Assembly: GCA_016869215.1 (NCBI GenBank)
Contig: VGEP01000009.1
Coordinates: 62,001 to 126,000, forward strand
Origin: Alphaproteobacteria bacterium
GTDB taxonomy: Bacteria; Pseudomonadota; Alphaproteobacteria; Rhizobiales; Xanthobacteraceae
DNA length: 64,000 nt
Reading direction: 5' to 3'
Shown here: one piece after another, positions 33,874 through 42,067 of the stretch
Layout of the letters: each line of letters begins with the position of its first letter
How positions within the stretch are numbered: position 1 is the first letter of the stretch
Position numbers and translations under genes: made by a program
Notes under the pieces: model-generated
What the model saw: the letters and a program-made list of their open reading frames with translations, nothing else
What the model was told of the DNA's origin: nothing
The model's database searches: none

Positions 33874-36000
33874 TCACCGCCGGCCGAACAGTCGGTCCAT
33901 CAGCCAGGTGTCGATGCCGCTCGCGGGCTCGGGGCGGGCGGCGGCGTCACGGTTCGGGACCGGCGCGGGCGGCGCTCCGAAGGGCGTGCGGAACGGCGGC
34001 AGGAGGCTCGCGCTCGACGTGCCACGCGGAAGTCCCGGCAGGCCCGCGACTGGCACGCTCTGGTGCGCCTGCCGCATGAAGCGGCTCCAGATTTCCGCCG
34101 GTAATCCGCCGCCGGTGGTCTTCTTCATCGGCGCGCCGTCGTCGTTGCCGAGCCAGACGCCGGCGACGAGATGGCCGGTGTAGCCGACGAACCAGGCGTC
34201 GCGGAACTCCTGCGACGTGCCGGTCTTGCCGGCGGCGGGCCAGCCCGGCAGTTCGGCCTTGCGCGCGGTGCCCGTGAGCAGGGTTTCGCGCATCATCTCG
34301 TTCATCATCGCGACGGCATGCGGCTCGACGATGCTGCCGAGACTCTGCCGCGCGCGGACGTAGAGCAACTTGCCGCCCGCGGTGCGCACGCGGTCCACGA
34401 CGTGCGGCTGCACCGAATGGCCGCCGTTCGCGAACGGCGCGTAGGCGGAAACCAGTTCGAGCACCGAGACTTCCGACGTGCCGAGTGCGATCGAGGCGTT
34501 GGATTCGAGTTTCGATGCGATGCCAAGCCGGTGCGCCGTGCGGATCACGGCGGGCGGGCCGAATTCGAGCGTCAGCCGCACCGACACCGTGTTCAGCGAC
34601 ATGGCGAGCGCCTGCTTCAGCGTCACCGGGCCGAAATACTCGCGGCCGTAGTTCTCCGGCCGCCAGCCCTTGACCGCGACCGGCTTGTCGTCGCGCAGCG
34701 TGTCGGGAGTGAGCCCGCGCTCGATTGCGGTCAGATAGACGAACGGCTTGAACGCGGAGCCGGGCTGACGCCGCGCTGCCGCAGCACGATTGAACTGGCT
34801 CTCGGCGTAATTGCGTCCGCCGACCATGGCGCGAAGCTCGCCGCTCGGCGACATCGCGACGATGGCGCCCTGGCCGACACCGGCCTTCTCGCCGTGCCGC
34901 GCCAGCTCGTCGACCAGCGCAGCCTCGGCCGCGGCCTGGATCGCCGGGTCGACGGTCGTGTCGACAACGATGTCCTGCTCGACGCGGCCGATCAACGCGT
35001 CGACCACGTCCATCACCCAGTCCGCAACGTAGCCCGTCGATCCGGCGCCGGCGGACTTCACGGCCTGCGCCGGTTGCATCAGCGCGGCCTTGGCGGCGTT
35101 GTCGCCGATGAACTTCATGTCGACCATCGCCGACAGCACGACCTGGGCGCGGCGTTCGGCGCCGTCGGGATTGCGGCTCGGCGCAAGCCGCGACGGCGAG
35201 CGCACCAGCCCCGCGAGCATCGCGGACTCGGCCACGTTCAGCTTCTGCGCCGGCTTGCCGAAGTAGCGCTGCGCGGCGGCCTCGATGCCGTAGGCGCCGG
35301 CGCCGAAGTAGACGCGGTTGAGATAGAGCTCCAGGATCTGCCGCTTGCTGAACTTCTGTTCGAGCCATAGCGCCAGTCCGACTTCCTGCACCTTGCGCGT
35401 CAGCGTCCGCTCCTGGGTCAGGAACAGGTTCTTGGCGAGCTGCTGGGTGATGGTCGATCCGCCCTGTGCGACGCCGCGGCGCATGACGTTGGCGACGGCG
35501 GCGCGCGCGACGCCGAGCGGATCGATACCGTAATGCGAATAGAAGCGGCGGTCCTCGATGGCGAGAAAGGCCTGCGGCACGTGGCGCGGCAACTCCGCAA
35601 GCGGCACGGCCGCGCCGCCCATATCGCCGCGCGTGGCGAGCAGCCGCCCGTGCAGGTCGAGGATCTTGATCGAAGGCGGGCGCTTGGGGATTTCCAGGGA
35701 TTGGATCGGCGGCATCGACGCCATGACAAGGGCCGCGCCGCCCACCGTCGCGATCGCGAGCCAAAGGCCGGTGACGGCGCCCCAGTAGGCGACCCGGCCG
35801 AGGCCGGTCCGTTTTGCGCCGCGCCGCCCGCCAAACAATTTCCGGAGGCCGCCGCGCTGGGGCCTGCGCTCCGGTCCGCCCTCGGCGCGTTTGGTCGCCT
35901 TGGGCCGGGGCGGCGACTCCGGAGACGGCGTCGCATCGAAAACGGGCTCGCGGCGTTCGCCGGCCCTGCGCCGTCCTGCCATGTCCCGTCCCGCTTGCAT
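33874..36000 (-). CDS. class A penicillin-binding protein (PBP1-like)
   Basis: 708 residues. A cytoplasmic basic N-terminus, one transmembrane segment (about 72-95), then the GT51 glycosyltransferase with its catalytic Glu in LAIEDRRFYSHYGID and the QGGSTITQQLAKNLFL motif. The transpeptidase follows with SxxK in PGSAFKPFVYLT, SxN in MSLNTVSVRL and KTGT in AGKTGTSQEFRDAW. It polymerises and cross-links peptidoglycan. The C-terminal tail (about 640-708) is Pro-rich. Its stop codon directly abuts the MFS stop. Confidence 0.95.
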   Translation of the reverse strand: MQAGRDMAGRRRAGERREPVFDATPSPESPPRPKATKRAEGGPERRPQRGGLRKLFGGRRGAKRTGLGRVAYWGAVTGLWLAIATVGGAALVMASMPPIQSLEIPKRPPSIKILDLHGRLLATRGDMGGAAVPLAELPRHVPQAFLAIEDRRFYSHYGIDPLGVARAAVANVMRRGVAQGGSTITQQLAKNLFLTQERTLTRKVQEVGLALWLEQKFSKRQILELYLNRVYFGAGAYGIEAAAQRYFGKPAQKLNVAESAMLAGLVRSPSRLAPSRNPDGAERRAQVVLSAMVDMKFIGDNAAKAALMQPAQAVKSAGAGSTGYVADWVMDVVDALIGRVEQDIVVDTTVDPAIQAAAEAALVDELARHGEKAGVGQGAIVAMSPSGELRAMVGGRNYAESQFNRAAAARRQPGSAFKPFVYLTAIERGLTPDTLRDDKPVAVKGWRPENYGREYFGPVTLKQALAMSLNTVSVRLTLEFGPPAVIRTAHRLGIASKLESNASIALGTSEVSVLELVSAYAPFANGGHSVQPHVVDRVRTAGGKLLYVRARQSLGSIVEPHAVAMMNEMMRETLLTGTARKAELPGWPAAGKTGTSQEFRDAWFVGYTGHLVAGVWLGNDDGAPMKKTTGGGLPAEIWSRFMRQAHQSVPVAGLPGLPRGTSSASLLPPFRTPFGAPPAPVPNRDAAARPEPASGIDTWLMDRLFGRR

Positions 36001-36225
36001 CGCCCGGCGCCTTGGCCGCCGGGTGCCGCCGGAGGCTAGAAGGGCGGCTTTAAGGGGGCGTTAAGCCGGTGGGCCGGTCCCCGCGATGCCAGGCGGCGCG
36101 GGGGTTTTGCGGGGCAGGAGAGGTGTCGAGATTGACCCCTGGGCGTATTTTCAATTGGGACAATTGTGTGCATGATGTCCGGGCACCGGGGGTTCCGGTG
36201 TTCAAAAAAGCCTGGGGATATCAAA

Positions 36226-36468
36226 ATGCGTAAGGGTGCACTCCTGTTGGCGGCGCTGCTGGCGGCTGCCTTCGTGACGACTGCCGATGCCGCAAAGAAG
36301 AAGAAGGCGGCGCCAAAGGCCGATCCGGCCGCGTCGGCTCAGATGCAGACTGGCAACTTCGTGCGTGACGCGCTGAGCGGCGGCACGACGGCGGCTCCGG
36401 CCAAGAAGGCTCCCGCCAAGAAAGCGAAGAAGGCCAAGAAGGCAAAGAAGGCCGCCAAGAAGAAGTAG
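36226..36468 (+). CDS. small exported lysine-rich protein A
   Basis: 80 residues. Signal peptide MRKGALLLAALLAAAFVTTA (cleavage near ADA), a short middle QMQTGNFVRDALSGG and a C-terminal run of Ala/Lys blocks (KKAKKAKKAKKAAKKK) like histone H1 tails. The ATG at 36226 follows GGGGA; a longer frame upstream has no ribosome site. It shares layout with the gene at 36666 but little middle sequence. Such proteins may bind polyanions; function unknown. Confidence 0.75.
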   Translation: MRKGALLLAALLAAAFVTTADAAKKKKAAPKADPAASAQMQTGNFVRDALSGGTTAAPAKKAPAKKAKKAKKAKKAAKKK

Positions 36469-36487
36469 GTCCGGCCTGGGTCTTGTT

Positions 36488-36523
36488 GGCGGGCGATCGG
36501 ACCGCTTCCGGTCCGGGCCCGCC
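36488..36523 (+). terminator. two-tier hairpin after lysine-rich protein A
   Basis: Outer stem GGCGGGC (36488-36494) with GCCCGCC (36517-36523), inner stem CGGACCG (36498-36504), loop CTTC, CGGTCCG (36509-36515). It lies 19 bases past the stop. It lacks a T-tract, so termination may be weak. Confidence 0.45.
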
Positions 36524-36531
36524 GGCTGCAT

Positions 36532-36582
36532 CAAACGGAAATGGCATCTGATGCCTGTGCATTCAGATGTCGTTTCCGTTTG
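36532..36582. repeat. imperfect inverted repeat (23/24-bp arms)
   Basis: Arm 1 CAAACGGAAATGGCATCTGA (36532-36551, then TGC) and arm 2 (36559-36582), whose reverse complement begins CAAACGGAAACGACATCTGA. The loop is four bases (CTGT). The arms differ at three or four places. It lies between the two lysine-rich genes, right after the hairpin at 36488. A REP-like or binding element is possible. Confidence 0.5.
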
Positions 36583-36665
36583 CTCTTTGGGAGCTCCCGC
36601 GTGCTATGGTTAATGCGTACAACTGACAGCGCCATCATGGAGATGGGCGCAAACGGGGGAGCATA

Positions 36666-36914
36666 ATGAAAAAGATCGCATTGATGGCCGCGCTTGCGGC
36701 ACTCGTCGCAATCCCGGCGGAAGCCGCGACGAAGAAAAAGGCCAAGGCTGCGAAGAAGGCGGCCACCGCGCAGGTCAGCCCGAACGATGCCGGACGCCGC
36801 TTGGTGATGGACTCGCTGCCGAGCCTCTATCCGGCGCCGATCAAGTTCGTCATGTACCACGGCCAGAAGCAGGCAGCGGCGAAGCCGGCGAAGAAGGCCA
36901 AGAAGAAGAAGTAA
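36666..36914 (+). CDS. small exported lysine-rich protein B
   Basis: 82 residues. Signal peptide MKKIALMAALAALVAIPAEA, a Lys/Ala block (TKKKAKAAKKA), a unique middle VSPNDAGRRLVMDSLPSLYP and IKFVMYHGQ, and a Lys-rich end (AKKAKKKK). The ribosome site GGGGGAG precedes the ATG. The middle block is the best handle for homologue searches. Convergent with glnD. Confidence 0.8.
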   Translation: MKKIALMAALAALVAIPAEAATKKKAKAAKKAATAQVSPNDAGRRLVMDSLPSLYPAPIKFVMYHGQKQAAAKPAKKAKKKK

Positions 36915-36944
36915 CCGGTTCCCGGCCTTTTTCTGCGGACAAGC

Positions 36945-36978
36945 GATCCTGGCCGGCGGCACCGGCCGGGATCGTTTT
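36945..36978. terminator. bidirectional Rho-independent terminator
   Basis: GATCC-T-GGCCGG, loop CGGCA, CCGGCC-G-GGATC, then GTTTTGCTTTG. It sits between the convergent stops of the lysine-rich gene B and glnD. Confidence 0.75.
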
Positions 36979-36989
36979 GCTTTGATCGG

Positions 36990-39788
36990 TCAACTTGCCG
37001 CCGCGCCCTTCGCGCCCGCGGGCTGTTCGGATCGCGCGAACAATTGCAGCAGCGCGCGCTTGATCGCCGTCTCGCGGGTCGGCGAGGCGATCTTGGCGCC
37101 CAGAAGATCGGTGACGTAGAACACGTCGACCACGCGCTCGCCGAACGTCGCCACATGCGCCGATGTGATGTTGAGGCTGAGCTTCGACAGCGTCGCGGTC
37201 AGTTCGTACAGCAGGCCCGGCCGGTCGAGCCCTGTCACCTCGATCACCGTGTAGCGGTTCGACCATTGATTGTTGATCGTGACGTCCGGCTCGACCGCGA
37301 ATGCGCGCAACCGGCCCTTGGCCGCCGAGCGCCGCGCCACCACTTCCGGTAATTTCAGCGTCCCGCCCAGCGCCTTCTCGATGGTCTCGGCGATGCGCGC
37401 GGCGCGCCGGCTCTCGTCCTCGACGCTCTCGAACTCGCGCGACACCGCCACGGTGTCGAGCGCACGGCCGTCGGTGGTGGTGAAAATCTGCGCGTCGACG
37501 ATGTTGGCACCGGTCGCGGCGCAGGCGCCGGCGAGCGTCGACAGCAGCCACGGGTGGTCGGGCGCCAGCACCGTGATCTCCGTGACGCCGCGCGCGGCGT
37601 CGAGGGCGTAGGTGGTGGCGAGCGTCTTGCCTGCGTCCTCCGCCGACCGTACGAAGCGGGCGTGCTGCACGCGGTGCGGCAGATCGACCTTGAGCCAATA
37701 TGCCGGATAGTGCCGTGCGATATAGGCGTCGATGCGTTCCGGCGGCCAGTCCTTGAGTTCGGCCTTGAGCTCGCCTTGCGCCATCGCCACGCGCTGGGCG
37801 CGGTTGACCTCCGAGAAGCCGCCGGTCAGCACCGGCTCGGTCTCGTAGTACAGCGTGCGCAGGAGCTGCGCCTTCCAGCCGTTCCAGACGCCGGGGCCCA
37901 CGGCTCGGATGTCGACGGTGGTCAGGATCGTCAACAGCTTCATCCGTTCCAGCGACTGCACGACGGCGGCGAAGTTTTCGATGGTCTTGCGGTCCGACAG
38001 GTCGCGCGATTGCGCGACGGTCGACATCACGAGGTGCTGCTCCACCAGCCAGGCGACGGTTTCGGTCTCGGCGGGCGACAGTCCGATTCGCGGGCAGAAC
38101 CGCCGCGCCACGCGCGCGCCGGCGATCGAATGATCCTCGATCCGGCCCTTGGCGATGTCGTGCAGGAACAGCGCGACGTACAGCAGTGTGCGGTGCTCCG
38201 GCTGGATCTTCTTCATCAGATCGTTGGCGAGAACGAATTCGCCGTTGCTACCGCGCTCGATCTCCGCCAGCACGCCGATGCAGCGCAGCAGATGCTCGTC
38301 CACCGTGTAGTGGTGGTACATGTTGAACTGCATCATCGCAACGACCTGGCCGAAGGCGCGCACGAAGCGGCCCAGCACGCCGGTTTCGTTCATGCGCCGC
38401 AGGATGATCTCGGCGTCCTGGGACGTAAGGATTTCCAGGAACAGCCGGTTTGCCTCGGTGTCGGCGCGCAGGTCCGCGTCGATCAGCTTCAGCGACTTGG
38501 TCGCGGCGCGCAGCGCGTCGGGGTGCAGGACGAGATTGTGCTTCTGCGCCAAGCGAAACATGCGGATCAGGTTGACCGGATCGCGCGCGAACACGTCCTT
38601 GCCGGCGATGGTCAGGCGGTTGTTGTCCTCGAGGAAGTCTTCGCTCTCGCGCAGCGGCTGTCGGCCGCGCGGGCGCAGCTTCGCCATCATGCGGCTCAAG
38701 ACCGGCGCGGGCTTTGTCTGCTGGTCCTCCAGCGCCGAACACAGGATCGCGGTCAGGTCCCCGACGTCCTTTGCGATCAGGAAGTAGTGCTTCATGAACC
38801 GCTCGACGTCCTTCATGCCGGCGCGCTGCGTGTAGCCGAGCCGCACCGCGAGGTCGCGCTGGATGTCGAACGACAGCCGCTCTTCGGCGCGTCCGGTGAC
38901 GAAATGCATATTGCAGCGGACCGACCAGAGAAAATCCTCGCAGCGCCGGAACAGCCGCAGCTCCTCCTGGTCGAACACGCCGCGATCGACCAGCGCGCCA
39001 AGGTCGGGCACGCGATAGACGTACTTGGCGATCCAGAACAGGGTGTGCAGGTCGCGCAGGCCTCCCTTGCCGTCCTTGACGTTGGGCTCGACCAGATAGC
39101 GCGACTGTCCGGCGCGGCGGTGGCGCTCCTCGCGCTCGGCGAGCTTGGCGGCGACGAACTCGGGGCCGGTGCCCTGAACGACGGACTTGTCGAAGCGCGC
39201 CAGCAGTTCGTCGAACAGCTTGCGGTCGCCGAGCAGGAAACGCGACTCGAGGATGGCGGTGCGGATCGTCATGTCCGCCTTGGCCTGGCGGATGCATTCG
39301 TCGATCGAGCGCGTGGCATGGCCGACCTTGAGCCCGAGGTCCCACAGGCAATAGAGCACCGCTTCCGCGATCGACTCGCCCCAGGCGGTCTGCTTGTACG
39401 GCAAGAGAAACAGAAGGTCGATGTCGGAGCCCGGCGCGAGCAGGCCGCGGCCGTAGCCGCCGGTCGCGACGATCGCCATGCGCTCGGCCTCGGACGGATT
39501 CTCCGACGGATAGAGATGCCGCGCCGCGAACTCGTAGAGCACGCGGATGATCTCGTCCTGCATCAGGCACAGGCGTTCGGCGCAGCGGCGGCCCTGACGA
39601 TCTTGCAGCAGCGCCTGCTCGGCGGCCGCGCGGCCTTCCGCCAACACTGTCTTCAGACGCTGCGCCACGGCGCGACGCAGCTCCTGCTCGCGGCTGCCGT
39701 ATTCGCCGGCGAGGCGTTCGAGGTCGGCGACCAGCGCGGACTCGTCGAACAGGACGTCCGCGCCGTTCGGCTTGTCAGGTGTGAGCAT
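36990..39788 (-). CDS. glnD: bifunctional [protein-PII] uridylyltransferase/UMP-removing enzyme
   Basis: 932 residues, standard length. The nucleotidyltransferase domain is marked by TGGYGRGLLAPGSDIDLLFL (about 105-130), then the GlnD UR/UMP helper block, an HD phosphohydrolase domain (LFLHDIAKGR near 560) and two ACT domains at the end (LAPDHPWLLSTLAGA and ITGLDRPGLLYELTATLS-like). It senses glutamine and modifies PII, so it governs nitrogen assimilation. The ATG at 39788 follows GGAAG; an in-frame extension to 39860 is possible. As I recall, mutS often adjoins glnD in Rhizobiales; here about 8 kb separates them. Confidence 0.96.
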   Translation of the reverse strand: MLTPDKPNGADVLFDESALVADLERLAGEYGSREQELRRAVAQRLKTVLAEGRAAAEQALLQDRQGRRCAERLCLMQDEIIRVLYEFAARHLYPSENPSEAERMAIVATGGYGRGLLAPGSDIDLLFLLPYKQTAWGESIAEAVLYCLWDLGLKVGHATRSIDECIRQAKADMTIRTAILESRFLLGDRKLFDELLARFDKSVVQGTGPEFVAAKLAEREERHRRAGQSRYLVEPNVKDGKGGLRDLHTLFWIAKYVYRVPDLGALVDRGVFDQEELRLFRRCEDFLWSVRCNMHFVTGRAEERLSFDIQRDLAVRLGYTQRAGMKDVERFMKHYFLIAKDVGDLTAILCSALEDQQTKPAPVLSRMMAKLRPRGRQPLRESEDFLEDNNRLTIAGKDVFARDPVNLIRMFRLAQKHNLVLHPDALRAATKSLKLIDADLRADTEANRLFLEILTSQDAEIILRRMNETGVLGRFVRAFGQVVAMMQFNMYHHYTVDEHLLRCIGVLAEIERGSNGEFVLANDLMKKIQPEHRTLLYVALFLHDIAKGRIEDHSIAGARVARRFCPRIGLSPAETETVAWLVEQHLVMSTVAQSRDLSDRKTIENFAAVVQSLERMKLLTILTTVDIRAVGPGVWNGWKAQLLRTLYYETEPVLTGGFSEVNRAQRVAMAQGELKAELKDWPPERIDAYIARHYPAYWLKVDLPHRVQHARFVRSAEDAGKTLATTYALDAARGVTEITVLAPDHPWLLSTLAGACAATGANIVDAQIFTTTDGRALDTVAVSREFESVEDESRRAARIAETIEKALGGTLKLPEVVARRSAAKGRLRAFAVEPDVTINNQWSNRYTVIEVTGLDRPGLLYELTATLSKLSLNITSAHVATFGERVVDVFYVTDLLGAKIASPTRETAIKRALLQLFARSEQPAGAKGAAAS

Positions 39789-39926
39789 GCGGGCTTCCGG
39801 ATAGCCGAGCGCGGCGGCTGTGTCACCGCCGGCGCAACCATGTGGGAAAAACGGACTCACTCCAAGAGGCTGCGGGCAAGGAACGCCGTTCCAACTTATC
39901 GCGCGCGGACGAACATGATTTTCTCA

Positions 39927-39955
39927 TTGACTTACAATCACTTAGGTCATATCAA
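39927..39955 (+). promoter_or_regulatory. sigma-70 promoter of the riboswitch operon
   Basis: A -35 element TTGACT (39927-39932), a 17-base spacer and a -10 element TATCAA (39950-39955). It predicts a start near 39962, exactly at the 5' end of the aptamer. It lies in an AT-rich island unusual for this window. Confidence 0.7.
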
Positions 39956-39960
39956 GATAT

Positions 39961-40016
39961 CAGCGCCGATTTGAAGCGAGCAGCTTGCGGGCGCTTAACA
40001 AATGCAGCTAAAGCGG
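39961..40016 (+). ncRNA. SAM-II riboswitch aptamer
   Basis: The sequence follows the SAM-II (metA-type) consensus: GCGCCGATTTGA at the 5' end, CTTGCGGGCGC in the middle and AACAAATGCAGCTAAAG at the 3' end. P1 pairs GCGCC (39963-39967) with GGCGC (39990-39994). The pseudoknot pairs TTGC (39985-39988) with GCAG (40004-40007). It binds S-adenosylmethionine and switches off downstream expression in known cases, which are mainly methionine and sulfur genes of alphaproteobacteria. Here the downstream operon is an ABC importer of the sulfonate/nitrate/taurine class. The start lies about 114 bases further on, so the effect may be on transcription. Confidence 0.92.
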
Positions 40017-40021
40017 TCGGG

Positions 40022-40052
40022 GCCCGCCCCGTCGCAAAGCTGACGGGCGGGC
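40022..40052 (+). terminator. hairpin between aptamer and importer (expression platform candidate)
   Basis: GCCCGCCCCGTC (40022-40033) pairs with GACGGGCGGGC (40042-40052), one bulged C, loop GCAAAGCT, followed by AAATTCTTG. It lies six bases after the aptamer. It may be an intrinsic terminator or a pause hairpin; the T-tract is poor. Confidence 0.45.
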
Positions 40053-40129
40053 AAATTCTTGTCCGCCTCCATCAACCGCGGCAACGCGCCCCTTGGGCGC
40101 GAACGTCCGCACTTTGTCTGGAGGTTGCA

Positions 40130-41110
40130 GTGTCCACTCTGTCTCGTCGTGTTCTCATCGCCGGGTTTGCGTTCGGCGCAATGCTGCCGGCCGCGGCGGC
40201 GTTCGCGTCCGAAAAGCCGAAGGAAATCCGCATCGACTGGGCGACCTACAATCCGGTCTCGCTCCTGCTCAAGGACAAGGGGCTGCTGGAAAAGGAGTTC
40301 GCCAAGGACGGCATCGCCGTGCGCTGGGTGCGGACCGTGTCGTCCAGCAACGCGCTGCAGTTCCTCAACGCCGGCTCGATCGACTTCGGCTCGACCGCGG
40401 GCTCTGCGGCGCTGGTCGCCAAGATCAACGGCAATCCGATCAAGTCGATCTACACCTATTCGCGGCCGGAATGGACCGCGCTCGTGGCCGCCAAGAACAG
40501 TAAGATTGCGAAGGTTGCGGACCTCAAGGGCAAGAAGGTCGCGATGGTGCGCGGCACCGATCCGCACATCTTCCTGGTGCGCGCGCTGCTGGGCGCGGGC
40601 CTGACCGACAAGGACATCCAGCCGGTGCTGGTGCAACAGCATGCCGACGGCGGCACCGCACTGCTCCGCGGCGACATCGACGCCTGGGCCGGCCTCGATC
40701 CGATGATGGCGCAGCACGAGGTGCAGGACGGCGTGCGGCTGTTCTTCCGCAAGCCCGAGGCCAACACCTGGGGAATTCTCAACACCCGCGAGGACTTCCT
40801 TCAGAAGCATCCGGACGTCGTGCGCCGCGTGCTCGCGGTCTACGAGGAGGCGCGCAAGCACGCGCTCGCCAACTATCCGGAGCTGAAGAAGGTGTTCATC
40901 GCCGTGACCAATCTGTCCGACGCGGTGGTCGACAAGCAGCTCAAGGAGCGCACCGGCCTGACGTTCAACCGCGTCGGCTCCGAGCAGCGCGAGTCGATCC
41001 TCGAAGCCGGCCTAGCGCTGCAGAAGGGCGGCGTGATCCGGGCCAACGTCGACGTGCGCAAGGCGCTGGACGACCTGATCGACAGCCGCCACGTCGCGGT
41101 CACCAACTGA
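40130..41110 (+). CDS. ABC importer substrate-binding protein (SsuA/TauA/NrtA type)
   Basis: 326 residues. The GTG start at 40130 follows GGAGG with a five-base gap. A signal peptide (MSTLSRRVLIAGFAFGAMLP) is followed by the fold of sulfonate/nitrate/taurine binding proteins: IRIDWATYNPVSLLLKDKGL, VRTVSSSNALQFLNAGSIDF, STAGSAALVAKINGNPIKSI and GILNTREDFLQKHPDVVRRV. The riboswitch upstream makes a sulfur ligand such as an alkanesulfonate or methionine-related compound likely, but the ligand is not shown. First gene of a permease-ATPase operon. Confidence 0.9.
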   Translation: MSTLSRRVLIAGFAFGAMLPAAAAFASEKPKEIRIDWATYNPVSLLLKDKGLLEKEFAKDGIAVRWVRTVSSSNALQFLNAGSIDFGSTAGSAALVAKINGNPIKSIYTYSRPEWTALVAAKNSKIAKVADLKGKKVAMVRGTDPHIFLVRALLGAGLTDKDIQPVLVQQHADGGTALLRGDIDAWAGLDPMMAQHEVQDGVRLFFRKPEANTWGILNTREDFLQKHPDVVRRVLAVYEEARKHALANYPELKKVFIAVTNLSDAVVDKQLKERTGLTFNRVGSEQRESILEAGLALQKGGVIRANVDVRKALDDLIDSRHVAVTN

Positions 41111-41233
41111 CGCGGAGTTGATCCGAATCGGGCCGCCGTCCAGTCGACCCGTCCCCGGTGACCCGGCACTGCGGCGATGTCGGCGGGTGGCGGCCCGAAC
41201 CAAAGATGAAATCGCAAACCGTGAGGCGCGATC

Positions 41234-42067
41234 ATGTCTCTCGTCCTGACGTCCACGCGCAATGAATGGGCCGCCGTCCGCGGCGAAGCCGCACGGGCGG
41301 GACTGGCCCTGCTTCGCCCCGGCCTCGGCCTGATCCTGCCGGTCGGTCTCGCGCTGTTGTGGGAGCTTGCGGTCTATGCCGGCTGGTCGACGGGCCGGCT
41401 CGTTCCGCCGCCCTCGGTCGTGTTCGCGACCTTCGCCGAGCTGTGGAGCGCCGGCGAATTGCAGACGCACGCGCTCGCCACCATGTCGCGCGTCGCGGCC
41501 GGCTTCGTGTGCGGTGTTGCGGCTGGCACGGTTCTCGGGGCGATCACCGGCTATTCCATGCTGTCGCACCGGCTGGTCGATCCGACCTTGCAGGCGCTGC
41601 GGTCGATTCCGTCCATCGCCTGGGTGCCGCTGTTCATCCTGTGGTTCGGCATCTTCGAGGCCTCGAAGATCATCCTGATTGCGGTCGGCGTCTTCTTCCC
41701 GGTCTATCTCGGCGTGATGGGCGCGGTGATTTCCGTGGATCGCAAGATCGTCGAGGTCGGGCGCGCGTTCCGGCTGTCGGGCTTCGCCATGGTCCGGCGA
41801 ATCCTGCTGCCGGCGGTGCTGCCGGCTTACGTGCTGTCGCTGCGCGCGGGGCTCGGGCTCGGCTGGATGTTCGTGGTGGCTGCCGAGTTTCTTGGCGCGT
41901 CCACCGGGTTGGGCTTCCTGCTGATCGACGGCCAGCAGCTCGGCAAGCCCGCGACCATTGTTGCGGCGATCGTCGCGTTCGCGATCCTCGGCAAGGCGAC
42001 CGATGCGCTGCTCGCACTCGCGACCGCGCCGCTGCTGCGCTGGGAAGACCGGCACGGGAGGCGGTGA
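41234..42067 (+). CDS. ABC importer permease (SsuC/TauC type)
   Basis: 277 residues, six transmembrane segments. The coupling motif near 180-200 (GRAFRLSGFAMVRRILLPAV) and RSIPSIAWVPLFILWFGIFE are typical of the SsuC/TauC family. It starts after GAGGCGCGATC, 123 bases past the binding protein, and its TGA stop overlaps the ATPase ATG (TGATG), showing tight coupling. Confidence 0.93.
   Translation: MSLVLTSTRNEWAAVRGEAARAGLALLRPGLGLILPVGLALLWELAVYAGWSTGRLVPPPSVVFATFAELWSAGELQTHALATMSRVAAGFVCGVAAGTVLGAITGYSMLSHRLVDPTLQALRSIPSIAWVPLFILWFGIFEASKIILIAVGVFFPVYLGVMGAVISVDRKIVEVGRAFRLSGFAMVRRILLPAVLPAYVLSLRAGLGLGWMFVVAAEFLGASTGLGFLLIDGQQLGKPATIVAAIVAFAILGKATDALLALATAPLLRWEDRHGRR

Noticed and set aside
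36120-36225. promoter for the lysine-rich gene A (CAATTG repeated around 36151-36167)
   Set aside because: CAATTGGGACAATTG is a neat direct/inverted repeat, but no -35/-10 pair with proper spacing could be matched.
37554-39974. 806-codon frame opposite glnD
   Set aside because: Antisense shadow; low-complexity residues and no ribosome site, while glnD is complete.
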